9,736 nt of DNA from CAYLNM01 sp964385045 (lineage in GTDB: Bacteria > Planctomycetota > Phycisphaerae > Phycisphaerales > SM1A02). The DNA lies in assembly GCA_964385045.1 (NCBI GenBank), contig CAYLNM010000159.1, positions 1-9,736 of the forward strand, read 5' to 3'. Below, piece after piece: positions 1 through 8,589 of the stretch. A program made the position numbers and the translations under genes. Below the pieces are notes generated by a model. It worked only from the letters and a program-made list of their open reading frames with translations. It had not been told where the DNA came from and searched no databases. How positions within the stretch are numbered: the stretch's first letter is position 1; each line of letters begins with the position of its first letter.

Positions 1-91
1 CCGCCGGGAAGCCCCCCCGCGGCCGCCGGGTACACTCGTCGGTCCGCCGCTGCGTCGGCGGCCCTTCCCGAGCCCCCCCGGAACCGACCCC

Positions 92-1255
92 ATGTCCCGA
101 ACGCTTCGACCGCTTCCGGCCGCCCGTGCCGCCCTCGCCGTCCTGCTCGCCGCCGGCGCCGCCGGGGGCGCCGCCGCCCTCGCCGGCCAGGACGCCGCCC
201 CCGCCGAGGCCCAGCCCGAGACCGCCGAGCGGACGGCGCCGACCCTCGACCCGCGCTTCGAGTTCGTGCGGATGGAGACGACCGAGGGCGAGATGCACCT
301 GCTGCTCGACGCGCCCGCGGCCCCGCTGACCGTCGCCAACTTCCTGCAGTACGTGGACGACGGCTTCTACGACGGCACCACCTTCCACCGCGTGGTGCCC
401 GACTTCGTGATCCAGGGCGGCGGCTTCACCGCCGAGGGCGAGCGGAAGGAGACCCGGCCGGGCGTCCGCAACGAGTGGCAGAACGGCCTGAAGAACGACG
501 ACTACGCGCTCTCGATGGCCCGCCTCGGCGGCCAGCCGCACTCGGGCACCAGCCAGTTCTTCGTCAACGTGAAGGACAACCCGCCCCTCGACATGAGCCG
601 CGACGGCGCCGCCTACGCGGTCTTCGGCATCGTGGTCGACGGCCGGGCCACCGTCGACGCGATCGAGGCGGTGCCCACCGGCCTCGGCACGCTGGCCGGC
701 CGCCAGTCCCGCGACGTGCCGGCCGAGCCGGTCGTGATCCGCCGCGCGACCCGGCTCGACGCCTCGGATCTCTCGGAGGCCGCCCGCGAGCATGCCCTCG
801 CGTGGCAGGAGACCTACGCCGAGGCCCGCGCGACCATGGTCGAGCGCTCCGAGCGGCTCGAGCGGGCCCGACGCCTGCTCGACGCGGCCGAGCCGCGCGA
901 GAGCGGGCTCGTGACCGCGGTCGTCTCCGAGGGCGAGGGCGAGACCGTCCCCGTCGGCTCCACGATCACCGCCCGGTACACCGGCTGGCTGGCCGACGAC
1001 GGCTGGTGCTTCGACACCTCGATCGGCAAGCCCCAGGGCGACACGTTCACCGCCCCCCTGCGCCCCGGCGGCCTGATCGAGGGCTGGATCGAGGGCATCG
1101 CCCTGATGCGGAAGGGCGAGACCCGCGTCTTCGAGATCCCGCCGGACCTCGGCTACGGCGCCCGCGGCTTCGCGCCGATCATCCCCGGGAACGCGACCCT
1201 GCTGTTCGAGGTGACGCTGGTGGACTCCACCCCGGCCGGCGCCGAGGGCGGCTGA
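92..1255 (+). CDS. Exported tandem peptidyl-prolyl cis-trans isomerase (cyclophilin + FKBP)
   Basis: Predicted envelope foldase of 387 aa carrying two unrelated prolyl isomerase domains. Residues 1 to about 32 form a Sec-type signal peptide: Arg residues, then an Ala/Leu-rich core ending near ALAGQ, with no lipobox. A low-complexity Ala/Pro/Glu linker follows. The cyclophilin domain (about 57-220) has FHRVVPDFVIQGG at 98-110 with the catalytic Arg100, then SQFFVNV at 154-160. A charged helical linker (about 222-266) leads to an FKBP domain (about 270-378) with Tyr296, FD at 307-308, GWIEG at 331-335, LGYGARG at 353-359 and NATLLFEV at 367-374. These match the FKBP12 active-site positions Tyr26, Phe36/Asp37, Trp59, Tyr82 and Phe99, so both sites look intact. 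ATG at 92 is chosen because it begins the signal peptide; there is no good Shine-Dalgarno sequence. Domain calls are secure; substrates are unknown. Confidence 0.93.
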   Translation: MSRTLRPLPAARAALAVLLAAGAAGGAAALAGQDAAPAEAQPETAERTAPTLDPRFEFVRMETTEGEMHLLLDAPAAPLTVANFLQYVDDGFYDGTTFHRVVPDFVIQGGGFTAEGERKETRPGVRNEWQNGLKNDDYALSMARLGGQPHSGTSQFFVNVKDNPPLDMSRDGAAYAVFGIVVDGRATVDAIEAVPTGLGTLAGRQSRDVPAEPVVIRRATRLDASDLSEAAREHALAWQETYAEARATMVERSERLERARRLLDAAEPRESGLVTAVVSEGEGETVPVGSTITARYTGWLADDGWCFDTSIGKPQGDTFTAPLRPGGLIEGWIEGIALMRKGETRVFEIPPDLGYGARGFAPIIPGNATLLFEVTLVDSTPAGAEGG

Positions 1256-1293
1256 CGCCCCGCCGGCGGTCGACCGACCGTCGCCACGCACCA

Positions 1294-1334
1294 CGACGAC
1301 GGGCGGCGCTCCTCCGGGAGTCCGCCCGTCGTCG
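1294..1334. terminator. Strong hairpin, probable bidirectional terminator
   Basis: A perfect 13-base inverted repeat, CGACGACGGGCGG at 1294-1306 with its complement at 1322-1334, encloses an inner CTCC/GGAG stem (1309-1312 with 1317-1320) and a TCCG tetraloop. It lies in the 164-base gap between two converging genes, the isomerase ending at 1255 and ettA ending at 1420, where a shared terminator is expected. No T-tract follows on either strand, so it is not a textbook intrinsic terminator. It could act in a U-tract-independent way, with Rho, or as an mRNA 3'-end stabiliser. A weaker 8-base pair (1359-1366 with 1404-1411) lies nearer the ettA stop. I see nothing else in the gap. Confidence 0.65.
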
Positions 1335-1419
1335 CGCGCGGGCACGGGCGATCGGGGACGGGCGACGCGAGCCGGAGCGGCGGGCACGGCGGCGCGGGCG
1401 TCCGTCGCCCGCAGGGAGC

Positions 1420-3102
1420 TCAGCTCCGCGTGAGCTTCCGGTACCGGATCCGCGTCGGGCTCGCGTCCGCGCCCAGCCGCTCGCGGCGGTCGGACTCGTA
1501 GCCGGCGTGGTTGCCCGGGAACCAGCGCACCTGACTGTCGCCTTCGAAGGCGAGGATGTGGGTCGCGATGCGGTCGAGGAACCAGCGGTCGTGGCTGATC
1601 ACGATCGCGCAGCCGGCGAACTGCAGCAGCGCGTCCTCGAGGGCCCGCAGGGTGTTCACGTCGAGGTCGTTCGACGGCTCGTCGAGCAGGATCACGTTCG
1701 CCCCGCTGGTGAGCATGCGGGCGAGGTGCACGCGGTTCTGCTCGCCCCCGGAGAGCACCTTCACCTTCTTCGACTGCTCGCTGCCGGTGAACCCGAAGCG
1801 GGCCACGTACGCCCGCGAGTTCATCTCGTAGGAGCCGAGGCGGATCTTCTCCTCGCCGCGGCTGATCGCCTCCCAGACGGTCGCCTCGGGATCGAGCTCG
1901 GCCCGCGACTGATCGACGTGGGCGAGCTTCACCGTGTCGCCCACCGTGAACGTGCCGCCGTCCGGCTCCTCCTCCCCGGTGATCATGCGGAACAGCGTCG
2001 TCTTGCCCGCTCCGTTGGGGCCGATGATCCCGACGATCGAGCCCGGCGACACCGAGAACGAGCAGTCGTCCATCAGCAGCCGCTCGCCATAGGCCTTCTG
2101 CACGCCCTCGGCCTCGATCACCCGATCGCCGAGCCGCGGCCCGGGCGGGATGAAGATCTCGACCTCGCGGGCCTGCTCCGCCGCGTCCGCCCCCAGCATC
2201 GACTCGTAGGAGCGCATGCGGGCCTTGTTCTGCGTCTGCCGGTTCCTCTTCGTGTTGCGGATCCACTCGAGCTCGCGGGCGAGGGCCTTGCGGCGCTGCG
2301 TCTCCTGCTTCTCCGTCTCCTCGAGCTGCCGGCGCTTCTGCTCGAGCCACGACGAGTAGTTGCCCCGCCACGGCACGCCGTGGCCGCGGTCGAGCTCGAG
2401 GATCCACTCGGTGACGTTGTCGAGGAAGTAGCGGTCGTGGGTCACCAGGATCACGGTGCCCTCGTACCGCCGCAGATGCTCCTCCAGCCACGCGATCGAC
2501 TCGGCGTCGAGGTGGTTCGTGGGCTCGTCCAGCAGGAGGATGTCGGGCTTCTGCAGCAGCAGCCGGCAGAGGGCGACGCGGCGCCGCTCGCCGCCCGAGC
2601 AGGTGTCGACCGTCTGCTCGTCCGGCGGGCAGCGGAGGGCGTCCATCGCCATCCGGAGCTGCGAGTCGAGGTCCCAGGCGTTCAGCCGGTCGAGCCGGTC
2701 CTGCACCTCGCCCTGCCGCTCGAGGAGGGACTCCATCTCCTCGGGCGTCATCTCCTCGGCGAACTTCTCGTTGATCGCGTCGAACTCGCGGAGCAGGGCC
2801 ACCGTCTCGGCCACGCCCTCCTCGACCACGGCCCGGACGGTCTTCGTCTCGTCGACGAGCGGCTCCTGCTCGAGGTAGCCGACCGTGAAGCCGTCCGCGA
2901 GCGACGTCTGCCCCTCGTAGTCGGTGTCGACCCCGGCCATGATCCGTAGCAGCGTCGACTTGCCGGAGCCGTTGAGACCGATCACGCCGATCTTCGCCCC
3001 GTGGAAGTACGAGAGCGAGATGTCCTCGATGATCGTGCGGTCCCCGACCGTCTTGGAGACCTTCCACATCGAGTAGATGATCTTCTCGTCGTCCGCGGCC
3101 AT
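1420..3102 (-). CDS. ettA: Energy-dependent translational throttle protein EttA (ABC-F ATPase)
   Basis: Soluble ABC-F protein of 560 aa with two ATP-binding cassettes and no membrane domain. EttA binds the ribosomal E site and restrains the first elongation steps when ATP is low. NBD1 has Walker A GLNGSGKST at 42-50, a signature CSGGE at 168-172 and Walker B LLLDEPTNHLD at 189-199. The P-site tRNA-interaction motif linker, about 245-310, is Lys/Arg/Glu-rich and includes ELEWIRNTKRNRQTQNKAR. NBD2 has Walker A GPNGAGKTT at 361-369, LSGGE at 450-454 and LLDEPSNDLD at 472-481. Phrases such as GNYSSWLEQK, FIPPGPRLGD and the C-terminal ISHDRWFLDRIATHIL are near-identical to E. coli EttA (555 aa). 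ATG at 3102 is supported by length and an AGGGAGG ribosome-binding site. Minor oddities are Cys for Leu in the first signature and Ser for Thr in the second EPTN motif; both catalytic Glu are kept, so it should be active. Confidence 0.96.
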   Translation of the reverse strand: MAADDEKIIYSMWKVSKTVGDRTIIEDISLSYFHGAKIGVIGLNGSGKSTLLRIMAGVDTDYEGQTSLADGFTVGYLEQEPLVDETKTVRAVVEEGVAETVALLREFDAINEKFAEEMTPEEMESLLERQGEVQDRLDRLNAWDLDSQLRMAMDALRCPPDEQTVDTCSGGERRRVALCRLLLQKPDILLLDEPTNHLDAESIAWLEEHLRRYEGTVILVTHDRYFLDNVTEWILELDRGHGVPWRGNYSSWLEQKRRQLEETEKQETQRRKALARELEWIRNTKRNRQTQNKARMRSYESMLGADAAEQAREVEIFIPPGPRLGDRVIEAEGVQKAYGERLLMDDCSFSVSPGSIVGIIGPNGAGKTTLFRMITGEEEPDGGTFTVGDTVKLAHVDQSRAELDPEATVWEAISRGEEKIRLGSYEMNSRAYVARFGFTGSEQSKKVKVLSGGEQNRVHLARMLTSGANVILLDEPSNDLDVNTLRALEDALLQFAGCAIVISHDRWFLDRIATHILAFEGDSQVRWFPGNHAGYESDRRERLGADASPTRIRYRKLTRS

Positions 3103-3110
3103 GCCGTATG

Positions 3111-3117
3111 CCTCCCT
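3111..3117 (-). promoter_or_regulatory. Ribosome-binding site of ettA
   Basis: Read on the minus strand this is AGGGAGG, eight bases before the ATG at 3102. It is a strong Shine-Dalgarno match and rejects the much longer upstream extension of the same open frame as coding. Confidence 0.8.
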
Positions 3118-3282
3118 GCGTCTCGTCGCCGCGGGCCGGCGCGGGCGCCCGCGCGCTCCCCGTCCGATCGCGGCTCGAGCCGGAAGTCTACGTCGTCGCC
3201 CTCCGGCGGTCGCGTCGAGCGTGCGCTCGGTCACCGCGTCGCCGCGGCCGGCCGGCGGCACGAGGACGGCATACCGTTGGCG

Positions 3283-4233
3283 GTGACCGACGAGCAGCGC
3301 ATCGCCGATCTCCTCGCGTGCGCCCGCCTGTCGGACGCCGCCGCCGGCCCGCCCGTCGGCGGCGGGACCAGCGCCCGCGTGCGCCGGATCGATCGCGACG
3401 ACGGCCCGGTCGCCGTCGCCAAGCTCGCGGTCCCCGGCCTGCCGTCGCGGCGAGTGGACGCCGAGGCCCACGTGCTCGGCGTGCTCGGCCCGCGCGCCGA
3501 GCTGCCGACGCCGCGGCTCCTCGCCCGCGTCGGCGACGACCTGCTCCTCGAGTGCGTCGCGCCGTCCGCTCCCGGCTCCGATCCTCCGGCCGGCGCGAGC
3601 CCGCCCGAGGCGCTCGCGGCCGCCGCCCGCGTCCACGCCGCGGCCCTCGAGCCGGAGGACCGCGGCCTCCTCGCCCCGTGGGGCCGCGGGACCGACGGCG
3701 CGGCGGCGCCCTTCGCCCGCCGCGCCCGCCGCGTCGCCCGCCGCACCCACGGCTTCCTCGCCCTGCTGCCCGGCCCCCGCCGCACGGCGTGGCGGCGCCG
3801 ACTCGATCGCGTGGCGGCGGGGTTCGAACGCGCCTGCACCCGGCTCGCGTCCCTGCCCGGGGGCCTCATCCACGGCGACCTGCACCCCGGCCACGCGCTC
3901 GCGGCAGCGGGCGGCGCGGTCCTGGTCGACTGGCAGCACGCGAGCGTCGGGCCCCCGGCGGTCGACGTGGTGCGTCTGCTGCTCGAGCATCCGGACGTGG
4001 GGCCGGAGGACGGCGAGCGGCTCGCGGCCCGGCATCTCGGCGACCTCGACCCGGCCGTCCTCGACGACGTCGTGCTCGTGACGATCGGCGGCCTGGTGGC
4101 CGGGTTCGGCGGCCGCGCCCCCGGCGATCTCGCGGCGTGGGAGCGGGCGATCGTCGACCACGCCACCGATCCCGGCGGCTGGGCGGCCCGCCGGCTCGCC
4201 CCCACCGGCCCGCGACGCAGGGAGCGCGGGTAG
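3283..4233 (+). CDS. Aminoglycoside phosphotransferase/choline kinase-fold small-molecule kinase
   Basis: About 316 aa with the protein-kinase-like fold used by APH, choline/ethanolamine and related kinases to phosphorylate small hydroxylated substrates. In order: a Gly-rich loop VGGGTSARV at 25-33, a candidate ATP-anchoring Lys47, Glu61 as the helix-C partner, a catalytic loop IHGDLHPGH at 196-204 with Asp199 as probable base, and a metal-binding VDWQHASVG at 215-223 with Asp216. The family usually reads HGDLHPGN; here His204 replaces the metal-binding Asn, so activity may be altered. The start is uncertain: GTG at 3283 fits the domain boundary, but TTG at 3277 is better spaced from a GAGG at 3262-3265. 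It probably shares a transcript with the phasin-like gene 27 bases downstream. The substrate cannot be predicted; there is no neighbouring resistance gene. Confidence 0.8.
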   Translation: MTDEQRIADLLACARLSDAAAGPPVGGGTSARVRRIDRDDGPVAVAKLAVPGLPSRRVDAEAHVLGVLGPRAELPTPRLLARVGDDLLLECVAPSAPGSDPPAGASPPEALAAAARVHAAALEPEDRGLLAPWGRGTDGAAAPFARRARRVARRTHGFLALLPGPRRTAWRRRLDRVAAGFERACTRLASLPGGLIHGDLHPGHALAAAGGAVLVDWQHASVGPPAVDVVRLLLEHPDVGPEDGERLAARHLGDLDPAVLDDVVLVTIGGLVAGFGGRAPGDLAAWERAIVDHATDPGGWAARRLAPTGPRRRERG

Positions 4234-4249
4234 AGTGCGAGGACCATCC

Positions 4250-4253
4250 GGAG
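4250..4253 (+). promoter_or_regulatory. Ribosome-binding site of the phasin-like gene
   Basis: GGAG lies seven bases before the ATG at 4261, inside the 27-base gap after the kinase stop codon. It fixes the start of the downstream gene and fits co-transcription with the kinase gene. Confidence 0.6.
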
Positions 4254-4260
4254 CCCGACC

Positions 4261-4962
4261 ATGACCGATCCCACCCGCGAGGCCCTCGACTCCATCCGCC
4301 GCTCGGTCGAGCAGGCGGCCGCCGCCGGCGAGGACGTGCGCCGCGCCACCGAGCAGGCCGTCCGGCAGGCCGGCGACCGCATCGAGGCCGGCGGCGAGCG
4401 CTTCAGCAAGGCCGCCCAGTCCGCCCTCGAGGGGGCGGTCGAGGGCGCCAAGCGGCGCGGCGCCGCGACCGACGGCCCGCTGAAGGACGTCCTCGACGGC
4501 CTCGGCGACGCGGTGACGAGCGCCGCCAACGCCTCGCGGCTGGCGATGGCCGAGGCGACGAGCACCGGCCGCCGCTTCGCCGAGGAGGACCTGCGACGGG
4601 CCCGCGACGAGATGCGGACGCTGGGCGAGCTCTTCGGTCGCACGCTGACCGACGCGGTCGAGCGGGCGACGGGCCGGACCCGGGATGCGGTGTCGGACCT
4701 CGAGCGGCACGCGAGCCGCGTGGCCGACCGCGTGGGGCCGTCGCTGCAGGACGCCGCGAACGCCGCGACGAGCGACCCCGCCGGGCTCGCCCGCGACTCC
4801 GCGACCGCCGCGGTCCAGGCCACGCAGGCCGGCGTCGCCTCGGTCTTCGAGACGATGGGCCGGCTGCTCGAGGAGACGGGCAAGGCCATCGGCGGCGCCG
4901 GTCGCGACGGCGGCGACGACGACGCCGGCCGTCCGGGCACCGGCCGCGGCTCGACGGGCTGA
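4261..4962 (+). CDS. Alanine-rich helical protein, phasin-like, function unknown
   Basis: A 233-aa soluble protein with no signal peptide or membrane segment. Residues 1 to about 205 are almost continuous amphipathic helix rich in Ala, Arg, Glu and Asp, with few Pro or Gly breaks; examples are IRRSVEQAAAAGEDVRRATE near the start and LERHASRVADRVGPSLQDAA later. About 25 Gly/Asp/Arg-rich residues at the C-terminus look disordered. Its composition and helix pattern resemble phasins, which coat polyhydroxyalkanoate granules, and other apolipoprotein-like or coiled-coil surface proteins, but I see no diagnostic family motif and no PHA synthase nearby. It follows a small-molecule kinase with an operon-like spacing and converges on the ubiB-family gene. 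A stress-related or DNA- or lipid-associated helical protein is an equally open alternative. That it is a real gene is supported by the ribosome-binding site and composition. Confidence 0.75.
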   Translation: MTDPTREALDSIRRSVEQAAAAGEDVRRATEQAVRQAGDRIEAGGERFSKAAQSALEGAVEGAKRRGAATDGPLKDVLDGLGDAVTSAANASRLAMAEATSTGRRFAEEDLRRARDEMRTLGELFGRTLTDAVERATGRTRDAVSDLERHASRVADRVGPSLQDAANAATSDPAGLARDSATAAVQATQAGVASVFETMGRLLEETGKAIGGAGRDGGDDDAGRPGTGRGSTG

Positions 4963-5013
4963 GGCCCGGCGCCGGCGCCGGCGGGCGGTCCCGGTCGTGC
5001 GTGGCACGCCGAG

Positions 5014-6702
<1,689 letters not shown>

Positions 6703-6711
6703 GCGGGGATG

Positions 6712-7974
6712 CTACCGGCGGCCGCCGGTCGCCGTGGACGGCGCGCCGGACGCCGCCGCGAGCTCGAGCGTCCGCGCCGCGACGTCCGCCGCGTCCTCGG
6801 CCTCGAGGAGGAGCGCGTCCTCGGGCACCGGCCGGGTCCGCACCGCGGAGAGCTCCCGAACGTACCGCTCCGCCACCGCGCGGGCGAAGCCGCACGTCGA
6901 CGAGGGAGCCGGCGCGGGTGCGGGACGCGGCGCCGCGAGGATCGTCGCCGAGGGGACGGGCGCACCGTCGATGCGGCCCGCCGCCGCGAGCAGGACGAGC
7001 GCACCGGGGTCGGTGGCCACGATCGCCGCCGGCGGCACGCCGCGCCGCGTCCGCGCCGCCAGGGACTCGGCGGCCCACGCGAGCCAGCCGCCGGCCTCGC
7101 TGCCCTCGGGCGGCGGCGGTCCGCCGTCGCGTCCGGGCCACGACACGAGCTCGACCCGGGCCGCGTCCCGCAGTCCGGCCGCGACCGCCCGCTCCCAGCG
7201 ACCGGGACCGTTGGGCCCGGGCACCACGAGGACCCGGGGGCCGGCCTCGCCGGCGCGGGCGACCCGGACGGGCGCGGGACGACGCGGCGACATCCGAAGT
7301 CCGACCTCCGCCCACGCCGCCTGGTCCGAGTCGAAGGTCGCCGTGCCGTGACCGGCGACCCGCACCGTGTTGACCTGCTGCAGGCGGGGCTCGACGAGCA
7401 CCATCGCCCGGACCTGGACCCGCCGCGGCCCCGTGGCCTCGGCCGTGGCGTCGGCGCCGGGATCGTCCGCGGTCGCGTCGAGCCGGTCGCGGTCCGCCGG
7501 CAGCCGCGCGGGCGGCGGAATCCACTCGAAGATCAGTCGACAGTCCGGCCCGACGAGCTCGCGCCCGATCCAGTGCAGGTCGAACCAGTCGGCCGCCGGG
7601 GTGACGATGGCGTCGACGCCGGCCTGCGGCACGAAGCGGGCCTGCATGCGCTCCCGCACGTAGGCGGCGAGCCGCCGTTCGTCGGGGGAGCCGCCGCTCG
7701 CCCGGCGCAGGTCCAGTCGCGCGCCGAATCGATGGGACACGGCCGCCTCGAGGTGGCCGGCGTCGACCTGCATGACGACCTCGATCCGCGTGCCGTCGGC
7801 GGAGACGCGGGCTTCGGCCACCGCGTCGTGATGCGGATGAGCCGTCGCGGCCGCCTCCGCCGCAGCGATCGCGGCGCGGCCGGCGACGACGTCGGCGAGG
7901 CTCGCGAGGCCGGCGAGACCGGCGATCCAGAGAGCCGACGCACGCAACGGCGTTCGACGATGGAGATCCGCCAT
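6712..7974 (-). CDS. Secreted DUF6702-like protein with C-terminal degenerate alpha/beta-hydrolase-like domain
   Basis: 420 aa. Residues 8 to about 44 look like a signal peptide or anchor (RR, then ALWIAGLAGLASLADVV). After it comes HPHHD at 46-50 and a beta-rich region to about 226: a DGTRIEVVMQVDAGHLEAAV stretch, an AYVRERMQARF helix, and LVEPRLQQVNTVRV at 193-206. This order resembles DUF6702 proteins (His-Pro start, a short acidic strand, late DQxNxV-like motif); that is a recollection of the family, not a search. From 245, GPRVLVVPGPNGPG and then IVATDPGALVLLAAA at 318-332 mimic the oxyanion-loop strand and nucleophile elbow of alpha/beta hydrolases, but the elbow Ser is replaced (Asp322) and no convincing catalytic His is seen. 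The C-terminal part may therefore be a binding or scaffold domain. Co-directional with the UbiB-family gene nine bases downstream; role unknown. The ATG at 7974 lacks a strong ribosome-binding site. Confidence 0.7.
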   Translation of the reverse strand: MADLHRRTPLRASALWIAGLAGLASLADVVAGRAAIAAAEAAATAHPHHDAVAEARVSADGTRIEVVMQVDAGHLEAAVSHRFGARLDLRRASGGSPDERRLAAYVRERMQARFVPQAGVDAIVTPAADWFDLHWIGRELVGPDCRLIFEWIPPPARLPADRDRLDATADDPGADATAEATGPRRVQVRAMVLVEPRLQQVNTVRVAGHGTATFDSDQAAWAEVGLRMSPRRPAPVRVARAGEAGPRVLVVPGPNGPGRWERAVAAGLRDAARVELVSWPGRDGGPPPPEGSEAGGWLAWAAESLAARTRRGVPPAAIVATDPGALVLLAAAGRIDGAPVPSATILAAPRPAPAPAPSSTCGFARAVAERYVRELSAVRTRPVPEDALLLEAEDAADVAARTLELAAASGAPSTATGGRR

Positions 7975-7999
7975 GGCGCCGGATGGTAGGGCAGGTGCC

Positions 8000-8029
8000 G
8001 GGTCGGGCCGGGGCCGGGTCGGGCGGGGG
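8000..8029 (+). other. Potential G-quadruplex motif
   Basis: Six runs of three or more G (8000-8002, 8005-8007, 8010-8013, 8016-8018, 8021-8023, 8025-8029), separated by spacers of one or two bases, fit the canonical quadruplex pattern on the plus strand. They sit in the 96-base gap between the Rrf2 gene and the DUF6702-like gene, so transcripts of both would be C-rich here and the quadruplex would form on the template DNA strand. In so G+C-rich a genome it may be only compositional. Confidence 0.5.
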
Positions 8030-8070
8030 TCCGGCGGAGTCGACCGTGCCGCGTCGCGCGGCCGCTGGGC

Positions 8071-8580
8071 TCAGCGGACCGAGCCGCCGCGGGCCTGCCG
8101 CGATGCCCGGTAGGACTCGCGGTGCTCCGGCACGGCCTCGCCGTTGACCACCGCCGGCCGGCGTCCCTCGTCCTGGTAGCGGCGGCGGAAGTCCTCGAAG
8201 GTCGTCCCGTGCAGCATCTCGTCGAGCGTCTCCTTGAGGTTGACGAGCTTGTCGTGCAGGGCGCAGGGATCGCCGACGCCGCAGACGCCGCCGCCGAAGG
8301 GGCACGCGACGCTGGCATCCTCCCGTTCGAAGAGGCGGTAGACCTCGTGGACGGTGATCTCGGCGGGGTCGCGGGCGAGGGTGTAGCCGCCGCCGGGGCC
8401 GGGCGAGCCGACGACGAGGCCGGCCTGCGAGAGGGCGGAGAGGATCTTGCCCACGAACGGCCGCTGCAGGTTCCGGTCGGCGGCGATGTCGGACGCCGAG
8501 AGCCGGGTCTGCCCGCCGTCGTAGACCTCGGCCAGCCGGCTCATCGCCGCGATCGCCGTCTCCGTCTGCTTGCCGTACAT
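8071..8580 (-). CDS. Rrf2-family transcriptional regulator with putative Fe-S cluster
   Basis: 169 aa, the usual size for IscR/NsrR/RirA-type regulators. An N-terminal winged helix-turn-helix spans about 1-70: MYGKQTETAIAAMSRLAE, then SASDIAADRNLQRPFVGKIL as the recognition region, then GLVVGSPGPGGGYTLAR as the wing, the last being a family hallmark. A dimerisation helix follows with the putative cluster ligands Cys93, Cys100, Cys106 and His109 in CPFGGGVCGVGDPCALH. Spacing is C-x6-C-x5-C-x2-H, against C-x5-C-x5-C-x2-H as I recall for IscR. Proteins of this kind bind a [2Fe-2S] cluster and respond to iron, NO or redox state. ATG at 8580 has a GAGGGG ribosome-binding site nine bases upstream; an in-frame TTG further upstream (8610) would add ten residues unlike the family. 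The gene diverges from ccoN, so control of the oxidase and of itself is the natural inference. Confidence 0.9.
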   Translation of the reverse strand: MYGKQTETAIAAMSRLAEVYDGGQTRLSASDIAADRNLQRPFVGKILSALSQAGLVVGSPGPGGGYTLARDPAEITVHEVYRLFEREDASVACPFGGGVCGVGDPCALHDKLVNLKETLDEMLHGTTFEDFRRRYQDEGRRPAVVNGEAVPEHRESYRASRQARGGSVR

Positions 8581-8589
8581 GCGGGCATG

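Noticed and set aside
5..70. Possible structured leader before the isomerase gene (CGGGAAG at 5-11 with CTTCCCG at 64-70, and CCGCCG at 44-49 with CGGCGG at 56-61)
   Set aside because: The pairings are short or far apart and expected by chance at this base composition. No riboswitch or known leader motif is recognisable.
475..2949. Very long plus-strand open frame across the isomerase and ettA
   Set aside because: It runs out of frame with the isomerase and antisense to ettA, is extremely Arg/Pro-rich, and has no recognisable domain. It is an artefact of few stop codons at high G+C.
3103..3282. Small gene or clear promoters in the divergent ettA/kinase spacer
   Set aside because: No open frame with a ribosome-binding site and no convincing -35/-10 pair could be seen. 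Promoters must be here, but I cannot place them.
4964..4986. GC-rich palindrome in the 51-base gap between the phasin-like and UbiB-family genes, considered as a terminator
   Set aside because: GCCGGCGCCGGC at 4971-4982 is a perfect palindrome, but folding it gives only four-pair stems with mismatches further out and no T-run. It may simply be GGCGCC repeats.
3103..5007. Upstream extension of the ettA frame on the minus strand
   Set aside because: It is antisense to the kinase and phasin-like genes, has low-complexity composition, and the strong ribosome-binding site and family length place the ettA start at 3102.
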